A stretch of 64,000 nt of DNA from Gordonia prachuapensis (GTDB taxonomy: Bacteria; Actinomycetota; Actinomycetes; Mycobacteriales; Mycobacteriaceae). The stretch is taken from positions 62,001 through 126,000 of the forward strand of contig NZ_JAZDUE010000009.1 in assembly GCF_036350515.1 (NCBI RefSeq), read 5' to 3'. The position numbers and the translations under genes were made by a program. Positions 34,760 to 42,973 of this stretch are shown in pieces; the first letter of the stretch is position 1, and each line of letters starts with the position of its first letter. Under the pieces are notes generated by a model, which saw only the letters and a program-made list of their open reading frames with translations, was not told where the DNA came from and ran no database searches.

Positions 34760-35509
34760 GTGACGGAAACGGACCAGCACGAGCACGGCGTCCACGGACA
34801 GATCGCTCGCTTGGCGCGGCGGCTGCACGGCACCACGCGATCCATCAGGTTCTCCGAACCACAGAATGTCCTGCTCGAGGTCACCCAGGGCGCTGTGGAC
34901 GTGCTGCCGGGAGTCGACCACGCGGGCGTCACCCTGGTCCGCAAGAAGGCACGCGGCAGTCGCCCGGCCGAGCTCGAGTCGACGGCGGCTACCGGTGATA
35001 TCCCCCGACTCGTCGACCGCCTTCAGCACCAGACCGGACAGGGTCCCTGTTTCGACGCGGTGTGGCAGCAGCAGACGATGTATCTGGCCGATTTCGCCAG
35101 CGAGACACGGTGGCCCGACTTCATCCGGGCGGTCGAAGAGCAGACCCCCGTGCGGTCTGTCCTGTCCATTCAACTGTTCGTGACCGACGACGAACTGGGC
35201 GCCCTGAATCTGTACTCCGAACACCCCGATGCCTTCGACGACGCGGCCGAGGATCTGGCCACCAACCTCGCCACCCACGCGGCGATCGCGTTGTCCGGGG
35301 CCCGCCGCGGTGAGCAGTTCCGCAGTGCCCTCGCCTCCCGCGACATCATCGGACAGGCCAAGGGCATCATCATGGAGCGCTTCGACACAGACGCTCTGGC
35401 CGCATTCGAACTGCTTCGGCAGTTGTCCCAGGAGACGAACACACCGCTGAGTGAGCTGGCGGAGAAGCTCGTGATGAAGGACCATCCGCCGCCCGACGAG
35501 GCCCCATGA
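34760..35509 (+). CDS. GAF-ANTAR domain regulator (second copy)
   Basis: 249 residues. The GAF domain spans ~30-180 (VDVLPGVDHAGVTLVRKKAR, HQTGQGPCFDAVWQQQTMYL, DELGALNLYSEHPDAF) and the ANTAR domain ~188-240 (ASRDIIGQAKGIIMERF, AAFELLRQLSQETNTPLSEL). It is clearly paralogous to 577-1266, with the ANTAR domains closest. GTG 34760 follows GAGAGG. The upstream 176 bases contain an inverted pair GTCCACA/TGTGGAC around 34634-34682, which might be an operator or RNA hairpin. As an antiterminator its RNA targets are probably elsewhere. Confidence 0.88.
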   Translation: MTETDQHEHGVHGQIARLARRLHGTTRSIRFSEPQNVLLEVTQGAVDVLPGVDHAGVTLVRKKARGSRPAELESTAATGDIPRLVDRLQHQTGQGPCFDAVWQQQTMYLADFASETRWPDFIRAVEEQTPVRSVLSIQLFVTDDELGALNLYSEHPDAFDDAAEDLATNLATHAAIALSGARRGEQFRSALASRDIIGQAKGIIMERFDTDALAAFELLRQLSQETNTPLSELAEKLVMKDHPPPDEAP

Positions 35510-35538
35510 GACCCGACAGGGCGGTCAGCATTCCGAGA

Positions 35539-35579
35539 ACACGACACCCCGCACCTGAAACAGGTGCGGGGTGTCGTGT
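35539..35579. terminator. Perfect 19-bp hairpin between GAF-ANTAR and tRNA-Arg
   Basis: ACACGACACCCCGCACCTG pairs perfectly with its reverse complement around AAA. It lies 30 nt after the GAF-ANTAR stop and 5 nt beyond the tRNA-Arg 3' end, so it probably terminates both strands. Confidence 0.8.
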
Positions 35580-35584
35580 CGCTG

Positions 35585-35657
35585 TGCGCCCGTAGGGATT
35601 CGAACCCCAAACCTTCTGATCCGTAGTCAGATGCTCTATCCGTTGAGCTACGGGCGC
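35585..35657 (-). tRNA. tRNA-Arg(ACG)
   Basis: 73 nt. Acceptor GCGCCCG/CGGGCGC, discriminator A, GTTCGAA T-loop, anticodon loop CTACGGA giving ACG. This is the tRNA whose A34 TadA converts to inosine so that CGU, CGC and CGA are read. CCA is not encoded. Confidence 0.96.
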
Positions 35658-35694
35658 GTGCTCTTCAATTGTTCCCCGCTCGCGGCGAGGTCGG

Positions 35695-35783
35695 CGGAGG
35701 CGAGAGGATTTGAACCTCCGGTCCCGTGTTAGCGAGACAACTCATTAGCAGTGAGTCCCATTCGGCCGCTCTGGCACGCCTCC
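35695..35783 (-). tRNA. tRNA-Ser(GCT)
   Basis: 89-nt class II tRNA with a long variable arm; acceptor GGAGGCG/CGCCTCC, discriminator G, anticodon loop CTGCTAA giving GCU for AGC/AGU codons. Lies 37 nt upstream of tRNA-Arg on the same strand and is probably co-transcribed. Confidence 0.95.
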
Positions 35784-35892
35784 TTGGCGGAGTCCTTTCG
35801 AACTGCCGAAGCGAAAGGTTACACACAGTGTGCGGGGCGAAGCAAACCACGGGGACGGCCGGGCGGCCTTGGTCGCGTCCAGGCCGCACAAC

Positions 35893-35898
35893 TACATT
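35893..35898 (+). promoter_or_regulatory. -10-like hexamer of pat (leaderless)
   Basis: TACATT, 6 nt before GTG 35905. Confidence 0.4.
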
Positions 35899-35904
35899 TG
35901 ACGG

Positions 35905-36981
35905 GTGGCTCTGCGTATCCGTCCCGACCTCGACGACCTGCCCGTCTACGTGCCCGGCAAGACCTTCCCGGGCGCGGTGAAGCTGGCCAGCAACGAGGTC
36001 ACCGAGGGCCCCCTGCCCAGCGTGCGCGAGGCGATCGGAGCGGCTGCGGCGAGCGTCAACCGCTACCCCGACAACGGGATGGTCGAGCTCACCGCCACCC
36101 TGTCGAAGAAGTTGGGGGTCACCGAGAACGAGATCCAGGTCGGCTGCGGGTCGGTGATCCTGTGCCAGAACCTGATCACGGTGACCAGCGGTCCGGGCGA
36201 CGAGGTCCTGTTCGGTTGGCGGTCGTTCGAGACCTATCCGCTGGCGACGCGGGTGGCCGGCGCGACGCCCGTCCAGGTGCCGCTCGACGCCGACCTCACC
36301 TACGACCTGCCCGCGATGGCTGCCGCGATCACCGACCGCACGCGGCTCGTGTTCATCTGCAACCCCAACAACCCCACCGGGACCGTGGTGGAGGCCGCCG
36401 CGCTGCGGGAGTTCCTGCAGACGGTCCCGTCCGATGTCGTCGTCGTGCTCGACGAGGCGTACTTCGAATATCTCCGTCTGGACGGCGCACACGCCTACGA
36501 CGCCCTGGAGCTGCGGCGTGAGTTCCGCAACCTGGTCGTGCTGCGGACCTTCTCCAAGGCCTATGGGCTCGCGGGCTTGCGCGTCGGGTACGCACTTGCC
36601 GATCCCGAGGTGATCGTCGCGCTCGGCAAGGCCCACGTCCCGTTCTCCGTCAACAGTCTGGCCCAGCACGCGGCGCTGGCCAGTCTGGCCGCCGAGGACG
36701 AACTGCTGGCCCGCACCGACGCGGTCGTGGCCGAGCGGACCCGCGTCTCCGGCCGACTGCGTGATCTCGGGTATCGGGTGCCCGACTCACAGGCGAACTT
36801 CGTGTGGGTGCACCTCGGCGAGGCGACGATGGATTTCGCGCAGGCATGTGTCGAGGCGGGGGTGGTGGTGCGGCCGTTCGCCGGCGACGGCGTGCGGGTC
36901 ACGGTGACCCACCCGGCCGAGACCGACCTGTTCCTGCGCTTCGCCGAGCAGTGGAGCGCGCGCCGACCCGAATCCGCTTAG
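35905..36981 (+). CDS. pat: Aromatic amino acid / histidinol-phosphate-type aminotransferase
   Basis: 358 residues, fold-type I PLP enzyme of the HisC branch. KLASNEVTEGP, NRYPDNGMVEL, GCGSVILCQNLI, FICNPNNPTGTVV, VVVLDEAYFEY and the PLP-lysine motif TFSKAYGLAGLRVGY are all intact. The sequence is nearest to the actinobacterial Pat/HisC2 group that transaminates phenylpyruvate and 4-hydroxyphenylpyruvate, which agrees with tyrA 4 kb away, but HisC activity cannot be excluded. GTG 35905 has a -10-like hexamer 6 nt upstream. The stop overlaps the convergent esterase gene by 4 nt. Confidence 0.88.
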   Translation: MALRIRPDLDDLPVYVPGKTFPGAVKLASNEVTEGPLPSVREAIGAAAASVNRYPDNGMVELTATLSKKLGVTENEIQVGCGSVILCQNLITVTSGPGDEVLFGWRSFETYPLATRVAGATPVQVPLDADLTYDLPAMAAAITDRTRLVFICNPNNPTGTVVEAAALREFLQTVPSDVVVVLDEAYFEYLRLDGAHAYDALELRREFRNLVVLRTFSKAYGLAGLRVGYALADPEVIVALGKAHVPFSVNSLAQHAALASLAAEDELLARTDAVVAERTRVSGRLRDLGYRVPDSQANFVWVHLGEATMDFAQACVEAGVVVRPFAGDGVRVTVTHPAETDLFLRFAEQWSARRPESA

Positions 36982-37958
36982 AGACCGCGCGAGATCGTCG
37001 GCCAGGCCACCGGCAGGTCGCGTTCCCAGTACACCCAGTTGTGGGTGCCGATGAGCCGGAAGCCGTCGGTGAACGGCACATTGTTGGCCCGCAGGGTCGC
37101 CGCGAACTCCAGTGAGCACCGCCATGCGCCGAGTTCGAGGGCCGAACCTGCGGCGGTGACCGCCGACCGCGGGCCGTCGGCGGGGTCGTGCGGTGCCGTC
37201 AGGTCGAGCGGCCCGACCGCGCCGGACCCGGCGGCGATGAAGATGTCCTTGCCGCGCAGCTTGTCCAGATGCTTGCTCGGGTCGTGGGCGTCCCAGGTGG
37301 CCGATCCGAACGGGCCCCACATGTTGGTGGCGTCACCGCCGCTTTTGGCAACGGTGGTCCGGACATAGCTCTCGTTGACCGGGCCCGACACCGGCGGGCA
37401 CCCGCTCAGCGACGCGATCCCGCTGTAGAGGCTGGGGTGGCGCACGGCGAGCGTGAAGGCCGACTGTCCGCCCATGGACAGGCCGATGACGGCGTTTCGG
37501 CCGGTTCCGTCGAACCGGTCGTCGATCAGCGGCGGCAACTCCTTCGCGAGGAACGTCTCCCACTGTGGTTTGCCCATCGCCGCGTCGTGCCGGCGCCAGT
37601 TCGTGTAGAAGCTGCCGGCACCGCCGGTCGGCAGCACGACGTTGACGTTCTTGTCGGCGAAGAACTTTCCGGCCCGCCCCTTGGTGATCCAGTCGCTGAC
37701 GTCTTCGCCGGCGTCCGCACCGTCGAGCAGGTAGACCGTCGACCGGGGCCCGGACGAGTTCTGCGGGGTGAGGACCGAGACCTTGACCTTGCCGCCCATG
37801 GACGGTGACTTCACCCAGATGTCGGTGCGCAGCGGGCTGAGCTTGGCCGTCTTGGCGATCTGGGCGACCTTGGTGTCGGCGTGGCCCACCGCAGGTGCCG
37901 CCAGCAACCCGATCGCGGCCGCGGCACAGACGGCCAACCACCGATTCGACATCCGCAT
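36978..37958 (-). CDS. Secreted mycolyltransferase/antigen 85-like esterase
   Basis: 326 residues with a Sec signal peptide (MRMSNRWLAVCAAAAIGLLA ... AVGHA-DTK). The alpha/beta-hydrolase fold carries the nucleophile motif GLSMGGQSAFTLA near residue 165, VYLLDGADAGEDVSDW, and the terminal His in IGTHNWVYWERDL, matching the antigen 85 family that moves mycolates between trehalose and arabinogalactan. The fibronectin-binding type loop and length (~300 mature residues) fit. AGGTAG precedes ATG 37958; ATG 37952 is possible. This is direct support for a mycolate-containing host. Confidence 0.88.
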   Translation of the reverse strand: MRMSNRWLAVCAAAAIGLLAAPAVGHADTKVAQIAKTAKLSPLRTDIWVKSPSMGGKVKVSVLTPQNSSGPRSTVYLLDGADAGEDVSDWITKGRAGKFFADKNVNVVLPTGGAGSFYTNWRRHDAAMGKPQWETFLAKELPPLIDDRFDGTGRNAVIGLSMGGQSAFTLAVRHPSLYSGIASLSGCPPVSGPVNESYVRTTVAKSGGDATNMWGPFGSATWDAHDPSKHLDKLRGKDIFIAAGSGAVGPLDLTAPHDPADGPRSAVTAAGSALELGAWRCSLEFAATLRANNVPFTDGFRLIGTHNWVYWERDLPVAWPTISRGL

Positions 37959-38157
37959 GCTCTACCTCACCACGACGTGACGCGCCGCCCACCGACGTCG
38001 TCGTCGAGGGCGTCCGAAGACCGGTCGAATGCGGCATCTCCCCTGAACCGCTTATCCCCGAACAGGGTACTGAGTGGTCACCGGGTTTCGGAACCCCTCA
38101 CATTATGCTGCAGTTCGCCGGCGCGCACGCCGTGCGACGACACGAAGGAGGCGACAA

Positions 38158-38649
38158 ATGCTCTCGCCAGGCGACGCAACCATGGGCGGCGGCCTCGACG
38201 CGGACGGGTTCGCGTTCGTCGCACGGGTGACGGTGCGGTGGTCGGACATGGACGCCTTCGGCCACATCAACCACGCCCGCATGGTCACGCTGATGGAAGA
38301 GGCGCGGATCGAGTGGCTCACCTCGGGCGGGCCGGAGCATCGCCCCGACGACTATGCCTCGCTGATCATGAGCGCGATGATCGTGCACGTCGAGATCCGC
38401 TACCAGCGCCAGCTGCGGCATGACGACACCCCATTGCAGATCGGCATGTGGATCACCGGGCATCGTTCCGTCGACTTCACCATCGGCTACGAGATCCGGG
38501 CGGCCGACGACGAGCCGGGAGTGAAGGCGGCATGCGTGGCGACCACCCAGATGGCCGTCGTCGACGTCGAGGCGCACACGCTGCGGCGGATCACGCCGGA
38601 GGAGAAGACGTACCTGCGGTCGTGGATGCGGCCTCAGGACGGTTCGTAA
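38158..38649 (+). CDS. Acyl-CoA thioesterase, hotdog fold (4HBT type)
   Basis: 163 residues. VTVRWSDMDAFGHINHARMVTLMEEARIEWL contains the 4HBT signature (Asp of WSDMDAFGHINHA and the following helix, residues ~20-50). HVEIRYQRQLRHDDTPLQIGM continues the fold. The strong GAAGGAGG site at 38144 fixes ATG 38158 against a longer open frame. A weak CATTAT -10 lies near 38101. The physiological acyl-CoA is unknown. The 3' end overlaps the convergent gene by 16 nt. Confidence 0.88.
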   Translation: MLSPGDATMGGGLDADGFAFVARVTVRWSDMDAFGHINHARMVTLMEEARIEWLTSGGPEHRPDDYASLIMSAMIVHVEIRYQRQLRHDDTPLQIGMWITGHRSVDFTIGYEIRAADDEPGVKAACVATTQMAVVDVEAHTLRRITPEEKTYLRSWMRPQDGS

Positions 38650-39875
38650 CGCGCCGGGAGTTCCCGTGCCGTGGCCGGCGAGATCCGGGCGATGTCGCCC
38701 TGGAGCACGTCGCGATAGACGCGTAGCTGCTCTTCGCCGCTGCGCACCTGTTCGGTGAGACGTTTGGCGTTGTCCACCGAGATCTCCCGGTCCCCCGACC
38801 GAGCGATGAGCGCATCGATGCGGTCGTCGATGGTGGTCGTCCGGTTGTACTCGGCGAGCACCCGCAACTCGATGGCCGCCGACTCGACGACCGAGGCCAC
38901 GTCGCCGAGTGCCTGCACCCGATCGATCAGCTCGGTCCACACCGGTCGCAACGTCTTCTCGCGCTGGTCGATGTGCTCGGCGAACGACCGGTCGAATCCG
39001 CCGTTGCGTTTCGCGCGATCGAGGTCGATGCGCACCGCGCGCAGGGCGATGACGTCGGCGGCGATCTCGGCGAGCTCGGCGTGCAGGTTGACCTGCGTGC
39101 GTTGCACCTCGAAGTGGTCCGACAGCCAGGCGGGGTTGGTGACGATGCGGTCGTAGAAGTGCCCGGCGATGAACAGCAGGGTCTCGTAGCCGTCCACAAA
39201 CGTCGATGACCCGGCCGCCGCGGACGTCGTCGGCGCCTCCTCGTCACGTTCGGGTGTGAGGATCTGGCTGGCCCACTCCCCAGCCTGCGGATACCCCGAC
39301 CGGGTCGCGACCTGTCCGACGACGCCCGCCAGTCGATCGAAGGCGGCGGTACCGGCGCGCCGGACGTATCCGGAGTTGTTCAGGTTGGGCGTGGGGGTAC
39401 AGAGCAGACCCGCGAACAGGCGCTCGCGTTCCTCGATCTCGAGGTAGACGTTCTCGCGTCGTTCCCGGCGGATCGCGCGCGTTCCACCGGCGAAGACCCC
39501 CTTGGCGGTGACCAGTTGCTTGCGCGCGTCGTCGCGGCGGCGGTGCAGGCCGTTGAGGCGGTTACGCATCACAGCGGCCACCACCCCGGGCAGCACCGGG
39601 TTGTCGAGTTGATGTTCGGCCTGCGCGATGGCCCGTTGCAGGCGGCGCAGATCACCGAATCCGCCGGGCAGCACCGGGACCGGCAGACCGGTCGAGATCC
39701 GACGCACCGCGATCGCGCGTCCGGCCGGGGTCAGGAAGCCCGACGAGATCAGCACGGCCGCGGTGTCGGAGAGTTCGGGACGCTCGCCAGGGACCCGCGA
39801 CTGGTCGCACCACGCGCGAATCTCGTCGCCGGTGGTGGACCCGGCCGGAAGCTCGGGACGCCGGTTGTCGACCAT
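38634..39875 (-). CDS. Conserved helical protein of unknown function
   Basis: 413 residues; I do not recognise the family. It is rich in Arg, Glu, Leu and Ala and predicted mostly helical, with coiled-coil-like stretches around RNRLNGLHRRRDDARKQL and RRERRENVYLEIEERERLF in the middle and VQRTQVNLHAELAEIAADVI later. There is no signal peptide, membrane segment or nucleotide-binding motif. The N-terminus (GDEIRAWCDQSRVPGERPEL) has the look of a small helical domain. Good codon usage and an ATG start support a real cytoplasmic protein. It overlaps the thioesterase gene tail to tail. Confidence 0.7.
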   Translation of the reverse strand: MVDNRRPELPAGSTTGDEIRAWCDQSRVPGERPELSDTAAVLISSGFLTPAGRAIAVRRISTGLPVPVLPGGFGDLRRLQRAIAQAEHQLDNPVLPGVVAAVMRNRLNGLHRRRDDARKQLVTAKGVFAGGTRAIRRERRENVYLEIEERERLFAGLLCTPTPNLNNSGYVRRAGTAAFDRLAGVVGQVATRSGYPQAGEWASQILTPERDEEAPTTSAAAGSSTFVDGYETLLFIAGHFYDRIVTNPAWLSDHFEVQRTQVNLHAELAEIAADVIALRAVRIDLDRAKRNGGFDRSFAEHIDQREKTLRPVWTELIDRVQALGDVASVVESAAIELRVLAEYNRTTTIDDRIDALIARSGDREISVDNAKRLTEQVRSGEEQLRVYRDVLQGDIARISPATARELPARYEPS

Positions 39876-39926
39876 TGGAGATAACCCTCGATTCCTACCC
39901 GGACCTGCCGTGCATCACCTCCGATG

Positions 39927-41051
39927 CTACCTGCGCCCGGTGAGCACCTCGGGGGTGTGAGCATGCGTGACGGGACGCGTGACCCGGTGCAGCAGCCACG
40001 CGATCGGCACACTGGCCGCGGTCGTCAGCACGAACGCCACCGGCATCGAACCGGTGAACACCCGCCAGTTCTTCAGGTCCATCACCACCTCCAGCACGAT
40101 CACGTGAACGAGGAAGAACTCGTAGGAGATCTCGCCGAGCCACACCATCGGCCGGTTGCCGCACACCCTCGACCACCAGTCGTCGTCGGACGATCCGCGG
40201 ATCGCGAGTGGACCGATGAGCCCGACCGCGACGATCACGTACAGAAGATGTTTCACGATGGTCGCCGATGCGGAGGTCGGGGTGATGGTCGGTTCACCCG
40301 CGATCGCGGTGCCGGAGAGCACGAATGCCCCGACGGCGACGAGGACGGAGAGCGTCGGGTCCCACCGCCGGATCAGGTGCCGGCAGACCGCCAGGATCAT
40401 GCCCGCGACGAACCACCCGAAGAACGCCGGCGCCCACAGCCGCGCGGTGGGGCTGATCCCGGTGCTGCCGGCGACCACCACCGACCAGATCGGCGACACC
40501 AGCATCAGGGCACCCAGGCCGACGAGGAGCAGGTCCGGACGCCAGCGCCGTCGGCAGATCAGCACCGCGAGCAGCCATGCGAGCGGCGGCAGCAGGAGAT
40601 AGAAGACGACCTCGGCGGCCAGACTCCACATCTGGGTCAGACCGGAGTGCAGATGGCCCGCCCCGTAGACCTGCGTCAGGGACATGTTGCGCAGGAAGCC
40701 CGACCAGCCGGTCCCGGTCGGTGCGGCGTCGGCGGGTTCGTAGACGAGATAGAGCACGTACACGGCGATCACGGTGAGCCAGTACGCGGGCAGGACGCGC
40801 CGGGCACGATGCCAGAGGTAGCGGCCCACCGACGGCAGATCACGCTCCGCCGTGAGCGCGTGGACCCACGGCGAGAACAGCAGAAAGCCGGAGAGCACGA
40901 AGAAGATGGCGACGCCGATCTCGAAGCGCGCCAGCAACCGGCCGACGAAATCGTCGGTGTAGTACCCGGTCCAGAACGCGGCGTGGGTGAGGCAGACGGT
41001 GAGCGCTGCGATGGCCCGGATGCCGGTGAGAGACGGAATCCGCGAGCGCAT
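39927..41051 (-). CDS. Membrane acyltransferase (acyltransferase 3 family)
   Basis: 374 residues from ATG 41051. About ten transmembrane helices; the N-terminus has IPSLTGIRAIAALTVCLTHA with the conserved His, followed by FEIGVAIFFVLSGFLLF and RRVLPAYWLTVIAVYVL, all typical of OafA/NolL-type enzymes that O-acylate sugars or lipids at the membrane. GEISYEFFLVHVIVLEV near the end is also family-typical. The acceptor is unknown; an envelope glycan or glycolipid is likely. It is divergent from the CorA-type gene with only 43 bases between starts. Confidence 0.87.
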   Translation of the reverse strand: MRSRIPSLTGIRAIAALTVCLTHAAFWTGYYTDDFVGRLLARFEIGVAIFFVLSGFLLFSPWVHALTAERDLPSVGRYLWHRARRVLPAYWLTVIAVYVLYLVYEPADAAPTGTGWSGFLRNMSLTQVYGAGHLHSGLTQMWSLAAEVVFYLLLPPLAWLLAVLICRRRWRPDLLLVGLGALMLVSPIWSVVVAGSTGISPTARLWAPAFFGWFVAGMILAVCRHLIRRWDPTLSVLVAVGAFVLSGTAIAGEPTITPTSASATIVKHLLYVIVAVGLIGPLAIRGSSDDDWWSRVCGNRPMVWLGEISYEFFLVHVIVLEVVMDLKNWRVFTGSMPVAFVLTTAASVPIAWLLHRVTRPVTHAHTPEVLTGRR

Positions 41052-41094
41052 GGTGCGATCCTGCCATCCCGGCATGCGGTGGCAGGATGTGCAC

Positions 41095-42111
41095 ATGGGA
41101 GAACGTGTCCGGGGCCAGATCTGGCGGGACGGCGAGAAGGTCGACGGCTTCGAGCTGAGCGAGATCTCCGAGCTGATCGGCCAGGACGGCGTTCTGGTGT
41201 GGGCGGACCTGGAATGCCCGACGCACGAGACGATGGAAACCCTCGCAGCCGAACTCGATCTGGATTCGTTCGCGGTCGAGGACACCACCGCCTCGGCGGA
41301 ACGGGTGAAGTCGGTCGCCTACGAGCACCACACCTTCGTGATGGTCTACGCCGTCACCGACACCGAGTCCGAGGGCACCTCGCTGGACATCGAACATCCC
41401 GCGGAGCGATCGGAAGCGTTTGAACTCCACCGCATCTCGATGTTCCTCAAGCAGAACGCGCTGATCACCGTCCGGCTGTCCGACGGCTTCGACATCGACG
41501 AGGTGGTCCAACGCTGGGACGAGATGGGCGTCGAGCGTTACGGCATCGGCGCCCTGCTGCACGGGCTGCTGGATGTGGTCGTCGACCATCACTTCGACGC
41601 GCTGCAACGCCTCGACGACGCGGTCGAATCCCTCGAGGCGCTCTTGTTCGACGAACGGATGCGGGCCCGGACGCTGCAACGGCAAACCTATGACCTGCGC
41701 AAGGATCTCGTCCGGCTGCGCCGCGTGATCATCCCGATGCGTGAGGTGATCGCGAGCATCCAGCGTCAACGCCTGGAGAACGAGGCGCCCCGCGAACTGG
41801 ACCCGCATTTCTCCGATCTCCACGACCACGCGATGCGGGCCGCCGAGTGGACGGATTCGTTGCGCGACATGATCGCCACCGTCTTCGAGACCAGCCTGTC
41901 GCTCGCCGACGCCCGGCTGAACTCGGTGATGAAGAAGTTGACCGGGTGGGCGGCGATCATCGCGGTGCCCACCGCCATCACCGGCTTCTACGGACAGAAC
42001 GTGCCCTATCCGGGCTACGAGAAGACGTCGGGTCTCATCGTCAGCACCGTGCTCATCGTTGTGATCGTGGGTGCCCTGTATGTGGGATTCCGACGCCGCG
42101 GATGGCTCTGA
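41095..42111 (+). CDS. corA: CorA-type divalent cation transporter with GQN instead of GMN
   Basis: 338 residues. A large cytoplasmic domain with a long helix (YGIGALLHGLLDVVVDHHF ... LQRQTYDLRKDLVRLRRVI) leads to two C-terminal transmembrane helices. The pore-loop signature normally YGMN reads GFYGQNVPYPGYE here, a change also known in some CorA/ZntB relatives, so metal and direction of transport are uncertain. ATG 41095 is preceded by CAGGAT 6 nt upstream, suggesting a leaderless message. Divergent from the acyltransferase gene and convergent with the HxlR gene. Confidence 0.88.
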   Translation: MGERVRGQIWRDGEKVDGFELSEISELIGQDGVLVWADLECPTHETMETLAAELDLDSFAVEDTTASAERVKSVAYEHHTFVMVYAVTDTESEGTSLDIEHPAERSEAFELHRISMFLKQNALITVRLSDGFDIDEVVQRWDEMGVERYGIGALLHGLLDVVVDHHFDALQRLDDAVESLEALLFDERMRARTLQRQTYDLRKDLVRLRRVIIPMREVIASIQRQRLENEAPRELDPHFSDLHDHAMRAAEWTDSLRDMIATVFETSLSLADARLNSVMKKLTGWAAIIAVPTAITGFYGQNVPYPGYEKTSGLIVSTVLIVVIVGALYVGFRRRGWL

Positions 42112-42126
42112 TCGGCACGCGTCCAC

Positions 42127-42801
42127 TCACGCAGGCCGGGGCACCGCCGCGGTTGAGCTCTGCCCGATCCAGCTCGGGATCTCGCGACGCACCTCGGTGG
42201 GCGCGGTGATCGTGATCAGCTGCTCGGCCAACGCGTTCTGCCAGTCGATGTCGCCGCGCCACACCTCGGTCAGCGTGCGCAGGTCGGTCGCCACGGTGGC
42301 GTCGACGCCGTAGCCCGGGTCGAAATCGCAGACCTGAGGCACACCGTCGCTGACGACGATCCACCAGGACCTCGCCTTGCCGACGACGTCGGAGAACCCG
42401 AACTCGACCACCGCCCGTCGGCGAGGCCATCGCTCGATCGGCATGGACCGGTGGATGTCCCACATGAGCAGATGCGGGTCGAGATCGGCGTCGCCGAGTT
42501 CGCCGATCCACCGGATTCCCCAGGCGCTCAACGCCGTCACGATCTCCTCGAGTTCCTCACCTTTCTCGGTGAGGGTGTACACCGATCGACCGCCGACGTC
42601 GGACCGTCGAATGACACCGGCCCGTTCCAGGGTCCGCAATCGCTTCGTCAACAATGCCGGCGACATCTTCGGCACCCCACGCCGGAGCTCGTTGAAGTGC
42701 CGGCTTCCCAAAAGTAATTCGCGCACAACGAGAATCGTCCAGCGCTCGTCGAGCAACTCCATCGCCTTGGCGACCGGACAGAACTGTCCGTATGTGGTCA
42801 T
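42127..42801 (-). CDS. HxlR-family transcriptional regulator with C-terminal SCP2-like domain
   Basis: 224 residues. Residues ~5-100 are an HxlR winged helix: GQFCPVAKAMELLDERWTIL, LLLGSRHFNELRRGVPKMSP, LLTKRLRTLERAGVIRR and a wing VGGRSVYTLTEKGEEL. The remaining ~110 residues (ARSWWIVVSDGVPQVCDFDP, TDLRTLTEVWRGDIDW) resemble the SCP2/alkyl-binding domain often fused to HxlR in actinobacteria and may sense a lipid ligand. It is divergent from a methyltransferase; a perfect palindrome lies between them and is the likely operator. Confidence 0.87.
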   Translation of the reverse strand: MTTYGQFCPVAKAMELLDERWTILVVRELLLGSRHFNELRRGVPKMSPALLTKRLRTLERAGVIRRSDVGGRSVYTLTEKGEELEEIVTALSAWGIRWIGELGDADLDPHLLMWDIHRSMPIERWPRRRAVVEFGFSDVVGKARSWWIVVSDGVPQVCDFDPGYGVDATVATDLRTLTEVWRGDIDWQNALAEQLITITAPTEVRREIPSWIGQSSTAAVPRPA

Positions 42802-42870
42802 CGCGCACCGTCCTCGGATCTACCGCGTTCAAGTACACACCCCCCGGGGGCAGTTGACCAGTACAGATTG

Positions 42871-42888
42871 TGAACCACCGGTGGTTCA
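42871..42888. promoter_or_regulatory. Perfect 18-bp palindrome, likely HxlR operator
   Basis: TGAACCACCGGTGGTTCA is centred between the divergent HxlR and methyltransferase genes. A half-like copy, GAACCACAGTGG, follows at 42901-42912. Both genes are probably controlled here. Confidence 0.6.
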
Positions 42889-42973
42889 GATGTTGATCTG
42901 GAACCACAGTGGCCGTCCGCGGGATGGTGTCGATGGCCACCGAGGCCGCACCATCTCACCAAGGAGATCTTTC

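Noticed and set aside
40840..42126. 428-codon minus-strand ORF over the CorA gene
   Set aside because: Shadow of CorA and the acyltransferase start; composition is His/Asp/Gly-rich without domains.
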